64,000 nucleotides of DNA from Apus apus (Eukaryota; Chordata; Aves; Apodiformes; Apodidae), in NCBI RefSeq assembly GCF_020740795.1, contig NC_067301.1, positions 2,232,001 to 2,296,000 of the forward strand. The letters run 5' to 3'. A program made the translations under genes and the position numbers. Below the pieces are notes generated by a model. That model was not told the DNA's origin. It did no database searches and was given only the letters and a program-made list of their open reading frames with translations. Shown in pieces: positions 1-10,800 of this stretch (positions are counted from its first letter, which is position 1; each line of letters opens with the position of its first letter).

Positions 1-3000
1 CTGGGGTGACTGAGAGGGAGTTTATGGAAAGCAAACCTCTCAAAAAATGGCAATAATTGCAGTATGGTTAGACTATAATTACAGGAACTATTATAATAGC
101 AACGTGTGTTGTTCTTTTTTAGAAGTGGCTGTGTGCTGCTCCTCTTTTTTTGGAGATTCATCTAAGTCAAACTTGAGTCATGTAGGATCCAAATTATTTC
201 CTCTTGGCTGTGTGGCAGGAGAAGAATCTCTTTAGGTGCAGGCTGTCAGGACAGGACTGTAGATTAGTTCTGGAGCACTTCTGGATCAGTTGTTCTTTGA
301 CAAAGGATCCCTCTGGTCCATAAGCCTGCCCAAATGCAAGGGAGATCTGTAGGTACCTGCTCAGGTGAGGAGCTTGGAGATGTCCTGGTGTCTGCTGAGG
401 ATGCACATGTCTTCTCTGCAGGATCTCAAGATGGTGATGCGCATTCAAGTGAGAAGCAACAAGGAGAGCCAAGCTCCTGGATTGTCACTCTCTGATCCAA
501 ACCAACCACCTGCAGCAGAAAAACCTCAGATGCCAGACAACCACCACCCCCCAGGGAGCAGACAGGTGCAAATGCAGAGGTTGGTGAGACCAAATTCCTT
601 CCTGCTCTCCATGTTCAGCCTCAAAGGAACCATACAGGCTGGTCCCTGGCCTCTCTCATGTTTATTGTGGTTTCTATCATAGAATCATCATCATTTCTGC
701 TTGAAAGATGGTTGAAGAAAGTGTTAGTTCCTGGCCCCACTGTCATCTAGTTCTTGTAACTGACTTGCTGCCAGGTCTGTCTCGACTGAAGCAGACTGGT
801 GGTGTTGTGTGATTGAACTCCCAGCCTGCTGTGAGTGCTGTGCTGGAAAAAAAACCCACCAGAGGCTCTTGTGTGACTGGTGTGTGCTCTGCACCTGCCT
901 CTGCTCTTGAACTGTGGGCTGAAGTGTGTGTTGTGGGGAGAGAAAGAGGAGGTACTGCTGAGTGAGTCAGCATGGATTTCCTACTAGCCAGAGGAGATGG
1001 TGGGAAGGGAGTCTGGACTGACTGCAAGAAATCTCCTCCCTTCCAGTGATGGTGACTTAAATACCCTGTTTTCTTTAGCAGACTAAAGGAATTCTGCATG
1101 ATGGAAGCAAACCATCTGCAGCAGGAAGGGTGGCTAAGAATTCTTTCAGTCTCTATAAATAAGAGGCATGAAGTTGTACATTAGAGCTGCAACTTGCTAA
1201 TTTTTTCCACTAATTAATCAGTAATCTGTCAAGATCTGCAGGAGCAACCAGACATTGAAGATCTGAAGTTGTCTCATCTCCAAGGTTATATGTAATCTGG
1301 AAGCAAGGGCTTACAAGAAAAGACTGGGAATCTTCTGAGCTTAGCTGAGACCTTGGTATTAAAACTCCCTGACACTTGGGCCTGTTGCTCTATCAGACAT
1401 CCCCAGCACAATGTGTTCTCCAGCCCCAGTCTGGGGGAAAGCAGGAGAGGAGAGCTCTGGGGAGGGGAGTCCCTTGGAAGGGTCAGAGGTTCAGAGAACA
1501 GGATAGAATTCCTACAGCATGGTACTTGTGTTGCTGTTGTACCTGGGAGCCTAGTCAGGGACCTGGATCCTGTTGTATTGGATGCTGCAGAGGCACAGGA
1601 GGCAGTGTTTGCTGCCTCAGAGCACTCACAGAAAACCAGTTGGTTTTGCAAAAGGAAGAAAATGTCTTTCTGAGGCTGCAATTCATCAAAGTCTGGCCAT
1701 AAGCCAAAAACTGACTCTGAAAATAGTGCTTCCTCATTTAACTTATTTATCCTTTGTGTGTGTCCAGGTCATATCTGCTCAGTTTACTGGAGCAAACAAG
1801 ATTTAATTTCTGTTTTATCTGTAGAGGAGGCTTCTGGATTTCATTCTAAATTCAGCCTGATCCTACCTGTTCTTATCTGCCATTTTTGGTTGTTCCCTTA
1901 ACCCAGGGTCTCCCCAGGTCAGACACTGTGCTTTGCCTGTTCCTTTAAAGTCCTGCCCATCCTGCTTTGACAGGTAACATCTGCATGGACACACAGAGGA
2001 TATTCTGCCCATCTCAGGGAGGGAGTTGTGTGGGTGTAACTGGAGGTGAGGGTCGACGTGGTGATGGCAGAATGGCCTTTCCTCAGCTCCGTAGAGTGGG
2101 CACCATCAGAAAAGGCAAATATTGGTTTTGTTTGGCAAATGTGTTCTGCCAGGACAGAGCTCATGGTATGCTTGGTGTGCTTTTCTTTTACTTGATCTAT
2201 CATCAAGGAATTACTGAGCAGCTGGAGGCTGTTATTTACCCTGCAGGAGGTGTGTGATAAGGAGAGCAGAAACCAGCTTTCTCCGGAAGGTCTCGATGCC
2301 AAGAACAACATCAGACCTCAGCAGAGCACAGAAGGGGCCATAGAGCCAGTGCCAAGGGCTCAGCCTTGGGTGGCTGAGACCAGCAGATTCCAGAGGAGCT
2401 CTGGATGGCCAAATGTGCATGTTGATGGTTTTATAATGGGGGAAATCTGAGCTGAAGGCTGGGTTATGATTTTTTTTTTTTCCTGAAAGTTCTGTGTGGT
2501 GGCAGTATGCTGGCTTGGGAAAGCTCTAAGTGTCTATTTAGAATTGGAGTTTATTGCTCCATGGATATGTTTTGGTATCACATGATTAATATTAAAGCAG
2601 TTCTGCAATTCATTTTGTTCTAAAGCATAACTTATTTTGTATTTATGTGGTGTATTAGATGTTCATTTTCAAGCAGATATCACAGCAACTAATGCAATCT
2701 GCTAGTTTTGCCAAAAGAAGTTAAATTGGGACAAACTTCTGCATGTGTTGGAGTTTTTTTCCTCTGCTTGCCATTTCTGAAATAGCATTTTGCAATCTCT
2801 CTTGACATACTGAGATGGGGGGGATTCTGTTTTGTTTCCTACCCCTGTTGCAGCTGGAAAGACATAGTTAACAAAGTGGATGCCCAGAGGGATGAGGAAC
2901 AAGTGCACAGTTACCCAAAGAGCCTTCATCTGGATCCCAAGCCTGGGCAAGAGATGCAGAAAGGCAGCCCCCAGCCAGCAGCAGGTCAGAAGAGAGGGGA

Positions 3001-6000
3001 AGAGCATCCAAGAACTGCTCAGGAGGGTGAGAAGGAAAGGACAGATGAGGAGGAACTGGAAATGGGTATGTTTCCCTAATCCTGTGCTGGACAGGACTAA
3101 TTTATTGCTGATCAAGGTGGGGAGGGAGGAAGTGCTTGTGTATGAGAGTGTTAGTGTTCAAGGAAACCTTACAACTCTTGGAAAACTCTGATGCTTTTAT
3201 TGTCCTTGGTCAAATGAAAAGCCTGGACCATTTTCCATTCTTGTTCCCTGTTGTCCTGCAACCTCACACATTTTCAAAGTAGTGGACTCACAATCTGTGT
3301 AAGTGAAGTCAATTCTCCTTTCTTTATTATGGGAGTGAGAAGGAAAATGTCCTCTTTTTTTTTTTTGTTTGCAAGACTTGATCTCAGTCTCCCATAGGAA
3401 TTGATTTAATCTTTTTAGAAGTGGGTCTTCTAACTTAGGGAAGAAAATTTCCCAACTCTCCTTAGGAGGCTAAAAGCAAATAAATGAAGGGGCAGCTACT
3501 TGGACTGGACAGTCAGCTACCAGGGCAGCTACAGCTGTTTTGAAGCCTGGTAAGTAACTGCAGTTGGGCATTGGAGCTCTTGGAACAGGGTGTTAGAATT
3601 CCTCAGCCTTCTGCTCTGGGTCTCTTCAGACCCCCGTGCACTGACTCACTCAGCTAATGACAGGCTGGGAGAAACATTTGCCTGGGTGTAAAGTTCATCA
3701 TCTCACCATGAAACCAACTAATGAATAATCCATTAGATGATGCATCTGAGGGCAGAATCTTTGCTTCCTTTTCCAGTGTGAACACTTTATAAACAGATTT
3801 CTCTGCTTCAAACAGCCTCTGCCCTGGATTTCTCTTGCACACTTGGAAAAGAACCTGCAAGACCTGGAAGTTAGCAAGTCAAAAAAAGGGACACTGAAAT
3901 GTAGATATGAGTAATTCTAATCCTGTGTGTTGCTAGGCTGAGGTAGAATGACTAAGTTAGGTGGCTTTTCATGTAGTAATTTTTTACTGTTGTCTTGGAT
4001 GCAGTAAGGCAGGGGAGCCAGGAGCTGAATCCTGGGAAGTTCTCATCTGAAATGCTGACTTGCATCCTCTTTAACATGGTTAAGATGGTCTCAGCCTGGT
4101 TTCTTCAGAGTAGATTTTGGCTCTGGATTTGGAACAGGGGAAGGATGTCATGGGGCAGGGATTAAAGCCTGTGGCTGAACCTTGGATCAAAAGGCTGAAA
4201 TCCCCCAAGATGGGGCATTTCTTCCCGGCCTCTTGGCTCAGTTCACTCTGTGCAGGTGAAGTTCTTCCTCCCAGAACAGCAGCATTTGGGTCACTCTGCT
4301 GGTGTGCACTGAGGGGCTGGTCTGGAGAGGAGGTTTGGTGTGCCTGTGCTGGCCCACAGCCACCTTTGGCTGCTATTTCATGTTTTGCTGACCTGATTTT
4401 CAGCAAGTTCCCTCAGAGGAACTGAACTAATTGGTTCACATCAAAGTGAATTCTACCCTGAGAAGAAAAGGCCTCGTGGCAGGTATAGGGGAGTGTGAGG
4501 ACCAGCAGCTCTTGACCTCTGTGTCCTAATTGGGATGAACAGCCACAGCACTGACTGGGCTGCCCTGGTGCTGGGAATGCTGGTATCTCACAGGGTCCTG
4601 AGGTGTCCCATTCTGGCAGCTGGAGGAGAATGGTTCTGCTCTGCCCTCTGAGTGGGCCTGAGGAGGTATCCCTCTGGAAGCACACATGGAGCCTGCAGGC
4701 AGGTTGAGACAAATCCCTGTGGGACATGGATTTAATTCAGCAAGAATCCTAACAGGTGAGACTGGATTTTGAGAGGTTGCACTGGTAACTGTCCCCTTTC
4801 CTTGCAGATGCAGGAGTGATTGAGAGAGAGGAGAACCTGCATTCTCAGAAGGAGCCTGTTGCCCAGGAGCCAATGGTAAGTGTCACCTGGGTGCAACCCC
4901 AGCTCTGAACAAGATTCCAGCTGTCCCACTTACATCCATGCTTTCCCAGAAGTTTGTGTAACATGCAACTCCAGACTCCTTGGTTCTGGAGGGGTCCAGA
5001 GATAACAAAGACTGAGGGGGGGGTGTTGTTTTCAGAACCACTAACATGCTTGAAGAGAGGTGTGGCTTCTTGCTGGTGAAGGCAGCCTCACCTTGGGCTC
5101 TGTCTCCCAAGGGGATGTCCTGCCTGGTATTCACAAGAGGCTTTTTTGTCCAGATGCCAGATGATGCTGCAGATCCTGCCCAGGATCCCAATAACCAAGG
5201 GGAGGATGAGTTTGAGGAAGCTGAGCTGGAGAGACCTGACTTTGAAGAGAAGGTGGGAGGTTTGGAGAAGTTCAAGGAGCCCAGCTTGAAGGAAGAGTCT
5301 AAGGAGAAGCCACTGAAGGTGACTGACCTGAGGGCAACCAGCAGGGTTAGGGTTAGGGTTAGAGAGAGACCCCCAGCTATGAATGGGGTGAGGCAGAGGG
5401 CTTAAGGACTCAGAGGAAAACAAATCATATTCCTGGATGGATCCAGAATCCCACCACAGGGCTATGGAGAAACCTTCAGAGAATCAGTGGGTTGGTCAGT
5501 ACCAGAACTTGTTCTCTCCCTGTCCTCTCTGCTTGCTGAAGGCAGCCCTAGCATTTGCAGCACCTACATGTCTGGAGAGACAAGGAGCAGGAGCTGGCTC
5601 TTGCTGCAGAGGTGCTGTGTCCTTTCAAGCACTTGAGAGACCAAAACCAGAGACAATGCCAAGGGCCTGTGCTGGGGGTCTGGTGAGAGCAGGCACTGCT
5701 GCTCCTGGGAAGGGCAGGCTCCTGGCAGCAGGGACACCACGTGAGGACTCTGCCTCCTCCTTTGCCTGCTTGCAGATGGAATCCATTTCATTTGCAAAGT
5801 GCTTCTTGCTGTCTGAAGCCAGGCCCTGCATCAGGACGATAGTAGCTTGTTTTGATAAGCAGCTGAGTGTTGCTTGTTTTAAAAAGGAGTGGTTTATCTG
5901 TCAGGCTCTAAAATCATGATTAATAGTGAGGTTTAAAAAGATATGTGTGTGTGTGTATATATATATAAAATTCAGGCCAATGAAAGCAAACAAGAAAGAG

Positions 6001-7843
6001 ATCTGGCACCAACAGAGCAACACCTCCTAAAGGTTAGGGAAAATGTGGAAAGAATTAGTGGCATAAATACCTGACTTTCAGATAGGACTGGGCTGTGCTG
6101 CCTGGAGCTCTGCCCTAAGGAACTTCTAGGTTCCCTGCAGCCCTGGGACCTTCCTGCTGCAGGAGAGGCCTCTCTCCCTGGTGGAAGGAACTGGGCAGTT
6201 GCCAATGGCAGGTGGGAAGAGAGACTGGTTGGAGAAAGTACAGATGGAGTTGGGGTGTCCTCATTGTCTCTCCACTGGCCGCTGATCCTTGATCTATAGC
6301 TCAGCCTTCCAGACCTGGGGCTCTAACGCAGGAGAGCTGTATCCCTGGCAGGGAACAGAAGTGGGTTGGGGCACCATCAGCAGTGTCTGACTTCCTGTGT
6401 TTTTCAGGATGCTGACAGACCTGCCAAGCCCAGGGAAGAGCCAGTGGAGGACTACCAAGAAGATCAGGAGCAAGAAATTGTACGACACCAAGGTTCTTCC
6501 TCTTTCCCTCTCTGGTGTGGTTGTTACCTGGGTATGTTGGTAGCCAGGAGCTGAGTGTGACCCAGTGTTTAGATGGGAGCCCCCACTTCAGTTTTGGCTC
6601 TGCCTGCTCAGTGAGGTGGGTCTCCAGAACAAACCTGGAGCCCACCTACCTCTGCTCCCTCTTCTTGTTCAAGCTTTCAGAGCACCCTTTACACTGTCTC
6701 CCCTCCTCATTTCTTTCTGCATCCATCTGCAGCAGTTGAGCTGTGAGATGTTCACCAAACAGCACCTGGGGGGATTATGAGCTGTGCTGGTGCAGCAAGG
6801 CAAGATCAACAGGTGTTTTTCTAATCATCACCCTGGGGTTTTAATTCCTGTGGTGAGAAATTCATTGAGAGCCCTGCAAGTCACATAAAAGTATGGGTGA
6901 CAGGAGAATGTGACATCTCACTCCTGAGGCAGGAGTGGAGGTGGTGGGTCGTTTGGGCCACAGTTGCCAGGAAGCCACTGCTCCCTTGTGTGGCTGAGAA
7001 CAGGTCCCAGAGCTCCAGGACTCCTGCAGTCAGTGACAGGCTGGCATTCCTCAGGGAGAAAGATTGGAGGCCACCAAAGATCAAGAGCATGAGCTCTAGA
7101 GAGGATCACCCTGGTGCCTCTGGCTCACGTAGATAGAAGTGAAGGATCCTCTTCATCCTCTGTTTGCCCTTTGTGAGTGGCTCCTGCTGGCTTGTTCTGC
7201 AGTTTGGAGGTGGTTGCTGAGGAGCTGAGGGTTTGGGCTGCCTGCTGGGAATGCAGGGGTGGGGAAATCAGGGGTGGGCAGAGCCAAGGTGATGGCAGGA
7301 GCTATCCTTGCCCTGGGTGTAGAACCTGGTGTGTACCCTGGGTAGCTGGACCTCTGAGTGCCCATGGAGGCTGTGCTGGCTGCTGCACATCATGGGGGGA
7401 TTTGTTACATGGTTTTAAGTGTGGTGGGTGTAGGAGATGTCCTGCTCATGTAGCAGTGGCAACAGGCTGTGATGTCAAAATGGCTTTGTAATGCCAGGGT
7501 ATGAAATGTGCTGGAATGAACAGGCTGATCATGGCAACACAGGCTTCTCACCTCTGTGTCTTGGCTTAGTGCCTTGCAAATGACTCCCAAAGGTCCCTGG
7601 CAGAGATGGATTCTTCCCTGTTTTCCTGAGTTTCCCAAGCTGGGCTGGCATGCTGAAAGAGCTATAGTGGTTAGGGTCTCCTTTTCCAGGCCTTGCTGAT
7701 TTTTTCCTTCCTGGCTGTTCCTCTGCACCCAGGAGGATCATGGAGGTGAGGTGGATGACAATGATGACCTGGAACTTGTCCAAGACCAGAAGGATCATGG
7801 AGGCATACAGGGAGCTGGGGGCAAGAAGGATGACTACTACTGA
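1..7843 (+). CDS. Golgi integral membrane protein 4-like gene (GOLIM4/GPP130 family), 3' part only
   Basis: This is a multi-exon gene whose 5' exons (signal anchor and most of the coiled coil) lie left of the window. The exons I can place are 422-565, 2247-2369 (tentative), 2854-3065, 4808-4875, 5154-5318, 6408-6492 and 7733-7843. Together they encode an acidic, Gln/Glu/Pro-rich tail. The strongest family signal is DPNNQGEDEFEEAE in exon 5154-5318, a segment I recall almost unchanged near the C-terminus of vertebrate GOLIM4. GOLIM4 is a type II Golgi membrane protein that cycles through endosomes and is sent to lysosomes when manganese rises; that role is known for the family and only inferred here. 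Junction 3065/4808 joins in frame, as do 4875/5154 and 5318/6408. Two junctions do not join cleanly (see findings). No in-frame stop is seen inside the exons, so it is more likely a live gene than a pseudogene. The sequence differs enough from GOLIM4 that a paralog is likelier than GOLIM4 itself. Confidence 0.72.
422..565 (+). CDS. GOLIM4-like exon: end of coiled coil and start of tail
   Basis: The exon sits between a tctctgcag acceptor and a GACAG|gtgcaa donor. It is 48 codons with both ends in phase 0. The translation begins DLKMVMRI, which resembles the QLKDTLNRI segment that closes the GOLIM4 coiled coil, then continues into a Pro/Gln-rich stretch (SDPNQPPAAEKPQ). The donor is not the strongest consensus. 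The assignment rests on position, phase and weak similarity. Confidence 0.5.
2247..2369 (+). CDS. Possible GOLIM4-like exon (tail region)
   Basis: The exon follows a ttaccctgcag acceptor and opens in phase 0, matching the end of exon 422-565. The frame stays open to 2450. It reads EVCDKESRNQLSPEG, compared with the EVQEVSRNNDVW region I recall in GOLIM4. The donor is uncertain: gt at 2370 (CCTTGG|gtggct) ends in phase 0, whereas the next good acceptor at 2853 needs phase 2. The exon, its end, or both could be wrong. Confidence 0.4.
2854..3065 (+). CDS. GOLIM4-like exon: acidic tail
   Basis: An excellent polypyrimidine tract and acceptor (tacccctgttgcag) precede the exon, and the donor is ATGG|gtatgt. 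Read from the acceptor, the frame is WKDIVNKVDAQRDEEQ and onwards, ending EGEKERTDEEELEM. This is the charged, low-complexity composition of the GOLIM4 tail. It ends in phase 1 and joins exon 4808-4875 precisely, making GAT (Asp) at the junction. A weaker alternative acceptor at 2887 would start the exon in phase 0. Confidence 0.7.
4808..4875 (+). CDS. GOLIM4-like exon: short acidic exon
   Basis: The exon is 68 bases between ctttccttgcag and ATG|gtaagt, a near-perfect donor. With the G carried over from the previous exon it reads DAGVIEREENLHSQKEPV and then AQEPM, ending in phase 0. The clean phase match on both sides is the main support. Confidence 0.78.
5154..5318 (+). CDS. GOLIM4-like exon carrying the family signature
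   Basis: Acceptor cttttttgtccag, phase 0 start. The translation MPDDAADPAQ continues with DPNNQGEDEFEEAE, the segment most diagnostic of the GOLIM4 family, then LERPDFEEK and a Lys/Glu-rich end. Two in-phase donors are possible: AAG|gtgggagg after 5252, or AAG|gtgactg after 5318. The longer form was chosen because the extra 22 residues keep the charged composition. A (TTAGGG)3 tract begins 26 bases past the longer donor. Confidence 0.82.
5344..5362 (+). repeat. Short interstitial telomeric repeat, (TTAGGG)3
   Basis: Three tandem GGGTTA units plus a final G sit in the GOLIM4-like gene, 26 bases after the putative splice donor at 5318. They are followed by an AG run. This is too short to be a telomere relic in itself, but the three units are uninterrupted. 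Confidence 0.9.
5943..5968 (+). repeat. (GT)n(AT)n microsatellite
   Basis: A short GT run followed by AT repeats (TGTGTGTGTATATATATATA) in the GOLIM4-like gene intron. Confidence 0.9.
6408..6492 (+). CDS. GOLIM4-like exon: Glu/Gln-rich tail
   Basis: The exon follows cctgtgtttttcag and reads DADRPAKPREEPVEDYQEDQ and then EQEIVRHQ, close in character to the QQEDNVDEQYQEEAEEE part of GOLIM4. The best donor is CAAG|gttctt, ending in phase 1. An alternative donor at 6480 (ATT|gtacga) would end in phase 0 and so fit the last exon directly. Confidence 0.72.
7733..7843 (+). CDS. GOLIM4-like last coding exon
   Basis: A strong tract (cctggctgttcctctgcacccag) precedes 37 codons that open in phase 0: EDHGGEVDDNDDLELVQDQ, and so on to KKDDYY and TGA at 7841-7843. 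The acidic run fits the C-terminal end of the family. If the previous exon ends in phase 1 at 6492, this frame cannot be reached directly. Either an unseen small exon lies between, or the phase-0 donor at 6480 is used. Confidence 0.65.
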   Translation, partial: EDHGGEVDDNDDLELVQDQKDHGGIQGAGGKKDDYY

Positions 7844-10800
7844 AAGCTGCTGAAGGAAGATGGACTATGCTGGGAATGAGGAGATGGGAACTCCTCCTGG
7901 GAACTGGCTCCTGTGTTCAACACTGCCTGGAACAGACACAGGCAGGAGGAGGTAACTGTCTCTGCAGGCACTGAGCAGGCTGCTTGCAGATGTGCATCAC
8001 ATCTGCATGTGTGGGGCAATTGCTGCCTCTCCAGTCACCAGCATGGAAGTGCTCTCAGACTGTAGGAATGATATCATTCTGCTGCTTCTCTTAGAAGCAC
8101 TTTTTGATTTACTGTGTTCTTCACCCTCTTGTTTTCCCTATCCCCTCCCAAGCTGGAGAGTTTCTTATTTTTTAACACCCTGGTCAGCAGAGTGGAGCCT
8201 GAACTGGTCCCTGGGCTTTTACTTGACTGATGGCTAATACAAAGGAATCTGTCTTCATAAAATATTTTGCTCAGTGGTGTTTCTTTAAAACGTCCTTTTC
8301 CCCCACCAGAGTGAGGTGGAGAGGCAGTTAGCCTGCTTTGTCTGGAGGGATGCAAGGTGAGAGCTAACCATGAGCACCAACAGAAATTACTCTGTGTGTG
8401 TGTCTGTGAACAACTGGGTCCTCTCACTGGTGCAGAGACTCTTCCACTGACTCAAAGCAGAGCCTGTAGAGTTCTCCCTTCCTTGGCTTTGAGCTGGGAC
8501 TGTCCTGCTAGGCTTGAAGCCTCCCCTAATGTTGTGCCTCTTGTCTTGACGTGTCTGCTGCCCCCTGGGCTCCTGGAGATGCGGCTGGCCTGAGCTAAGC
8601 CAGGCTCTTCTGGGCTGGTGGCAGGGATTGCCACAGAAATAGCCAAGCGTGGTGGATGGAGCACTTCATGGCACAGCTGTGGGATATTGTTCTTAATTTG
8701 TGTAGTATTTTGGTGGTGTGGAAGCCCCCAGCGGGACACGAACAGATTCCGAGGAGGGCCAGACTTAAAGTTTTCAGATGGAAGCGGCAGGCTGGGAGCA
8801 GACACCCAGTTCTGTGCATCTGCTGTAACCTTCCTGTTCCTGCTGCAGGCACGGCATCCAGGCAGAGCTGTCCCTGCTCTGCCCTCCTCAGGCCACCAGC
8901 AGAACCGAGCAGAGCAGAACTCAGCCTGCCTCTGCCCCTCGGACCCCGAGGCTCCTCCCTCCCTGACCTCCTGAGAGACACTCAGCTTGTAAGATCTCCA
9001 AAGTGGCTTGAAATGGTTAATGCTCGTTGCTGCTTTGTTTTGCTGCCCTTGCTGTCTGATGCAATACTGCTCAGCCTCCACTGCCTGCTATAAATAGCAC
9101 ATTCAGAACAGATCAGCTGGAGTTGCAGATGAATCCTGATCAAAAATTGGCTGCAGGTCTCAGCTGGGCTGGTGAGATAGGTCTGTTTCACTGGTCAGTG
9201 CAGGATCAACAGCCAACATGTCTGTGACATGAGCTTCAAGTCTTCATGTCCAAGCTGCCCCAGTGAGATCTGCAGCAGTTATTTCTGCTGAATTTCACTC
9301 CTCTTCTGTGCTTCTCTCAGCCTGTGACTGCCCAAGCACGGACATTCAGACCTCACTGGAAGTGAATCAAGTGCTGGAAATAGAACCCCAGTGGGGGTGA
9401 GGCTGTGTCTGACTCAGACTGCAGGAGCTATCTAGATTAGGAGGCAAATCCTCTGCTTTTGCTTGTCTAGGATGAGCAATCCTCAAAGTTATGACTCGGA
9501 GGGAATTGGAGCAACTCAGCCCTAAATGTGAAGCTGCCTGCCAGGAGGATGCTTTAGCAACCATATGTCAGATGGTGCCCTCAGCTGAGAGCTGAGCACC
9601 TCCTCTGCTCTAGGGATCCTCTGCCCTGGCTGCAGCCAGGACTAAAACTGGCAGTGCTGCAGAAATGGCTGGCTGGCTGCTGGGTGCTTGGTGCTGCCTT
9701 GCAAGTTGCCCCCATCTTCATGACTAGTTGACTGTAACAGGAGATGAAACAGGAGACAGACCCAGTGGAGGAGAACTGGAAAAGCAGAAAACCTGTGGTG
9801 CTGGGTCTGTCTGAAGGCCCAGAAAGCAAGATGGGGTGTCTCTGCCTGGGGGTTCACTGCCTAAAGGCAGTAGTAGTGTCTTGCCTGAGTGGTGAACTGT
9901 TGGAGCTAATACAGGAGAGGCCCAGGCTGAGTTTTACAGCAGACTGAGGCACAGAGGAAGGTCTTGGAAAGCAGCTGGATTACTAAGAGAGCAAACAATG
10001 AGACAGAGGATTCACAGTGCTGGCAGGCTGACCAAGCCAAAGCATATGTTTTCACTTGTCTCTTGCATAAATAATTGGTTTTTGCTTAGAGACACAATGC
10101 AAGGCCAAAGGACTCTGGGCAGGGTGAGGTGTAGTTAACCTGCAGTGGTGTTACACATGTTGTCAGGGGTTGCTCTTTATTTTTCTTCGGGCCCTGACAA
10201 TGATGTAGAACAGATTTTTGTAAACAAATCTATTTCCAGGATTCACATGATGGGAAAGTATTAAGTGGTTTGGCCACATCTTTAGCCAGATGATGAGAAT
10301 TAACAGTACATTCTGGCCCCTTACAAGTAAAGGCATGGACAAGGGCAACATATGCCTATCAGTTAGTTAAATGAAACATCTGTTTAATGAAGCCTACTTC
10401 TCTGTAACCCCCTTCTTACCTGGAATCCCATTTAGGATTATTAGGCTCATTTACGTGGCATTTTTAGGGGTTAAAATTTCACAATCTAATAGGAGTTTAG
10501 TGAGAAGTTTTCTCTAAGACATCCAAAATAGTTGGAGGAGAAAAATGCCCCAAACCCATGCATATCCTGTAGGTGTGAACTGTCTGCACATCCCCAAACC
10601 AAGAATGTCCTCTCGTTTCTAATTATAGCTGGGACTTAGAGTAACAGAGGTTTCTAAGGATGGCTGTTGTTCATATTCTGTGTAGTCTGAGTGGGACTGG
10701 CTGTTGTGAAACTTAAGGATTAACTATGAATCTAACCTAGACTGCTGGAGCACAGACCTGCCAGGGAATGAACATCCTTCAGTGCTCATTCCTTCTTTGC

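Noticed and set aside
677-750. Possible CR1 scrap (CATAGAATCATCATC)
   Set aside because: Only the first dozen bases resemble a CR1 end and the following text does not continue the match.
5437-5919. 160-codon + strand frame between GOLIM4-like exons
   Set aside because: No good acceptor/donor pair and ordinary composition without the acidic tail character; probably chance.
6985-7135. Possible extra GOLIM4-like exon (ERLEATKDQEHEL after cattcctcagggag)
   Set aside because: It would supply the phase needed after 6492, but the frame meets TAG at once and no GT donor lies before it.
9089-9097. TATAAATAG box in the intergenic region
   Set aside because: There is no first exon, CpG island or open frame downstream; isolated TATA matches are frequent.
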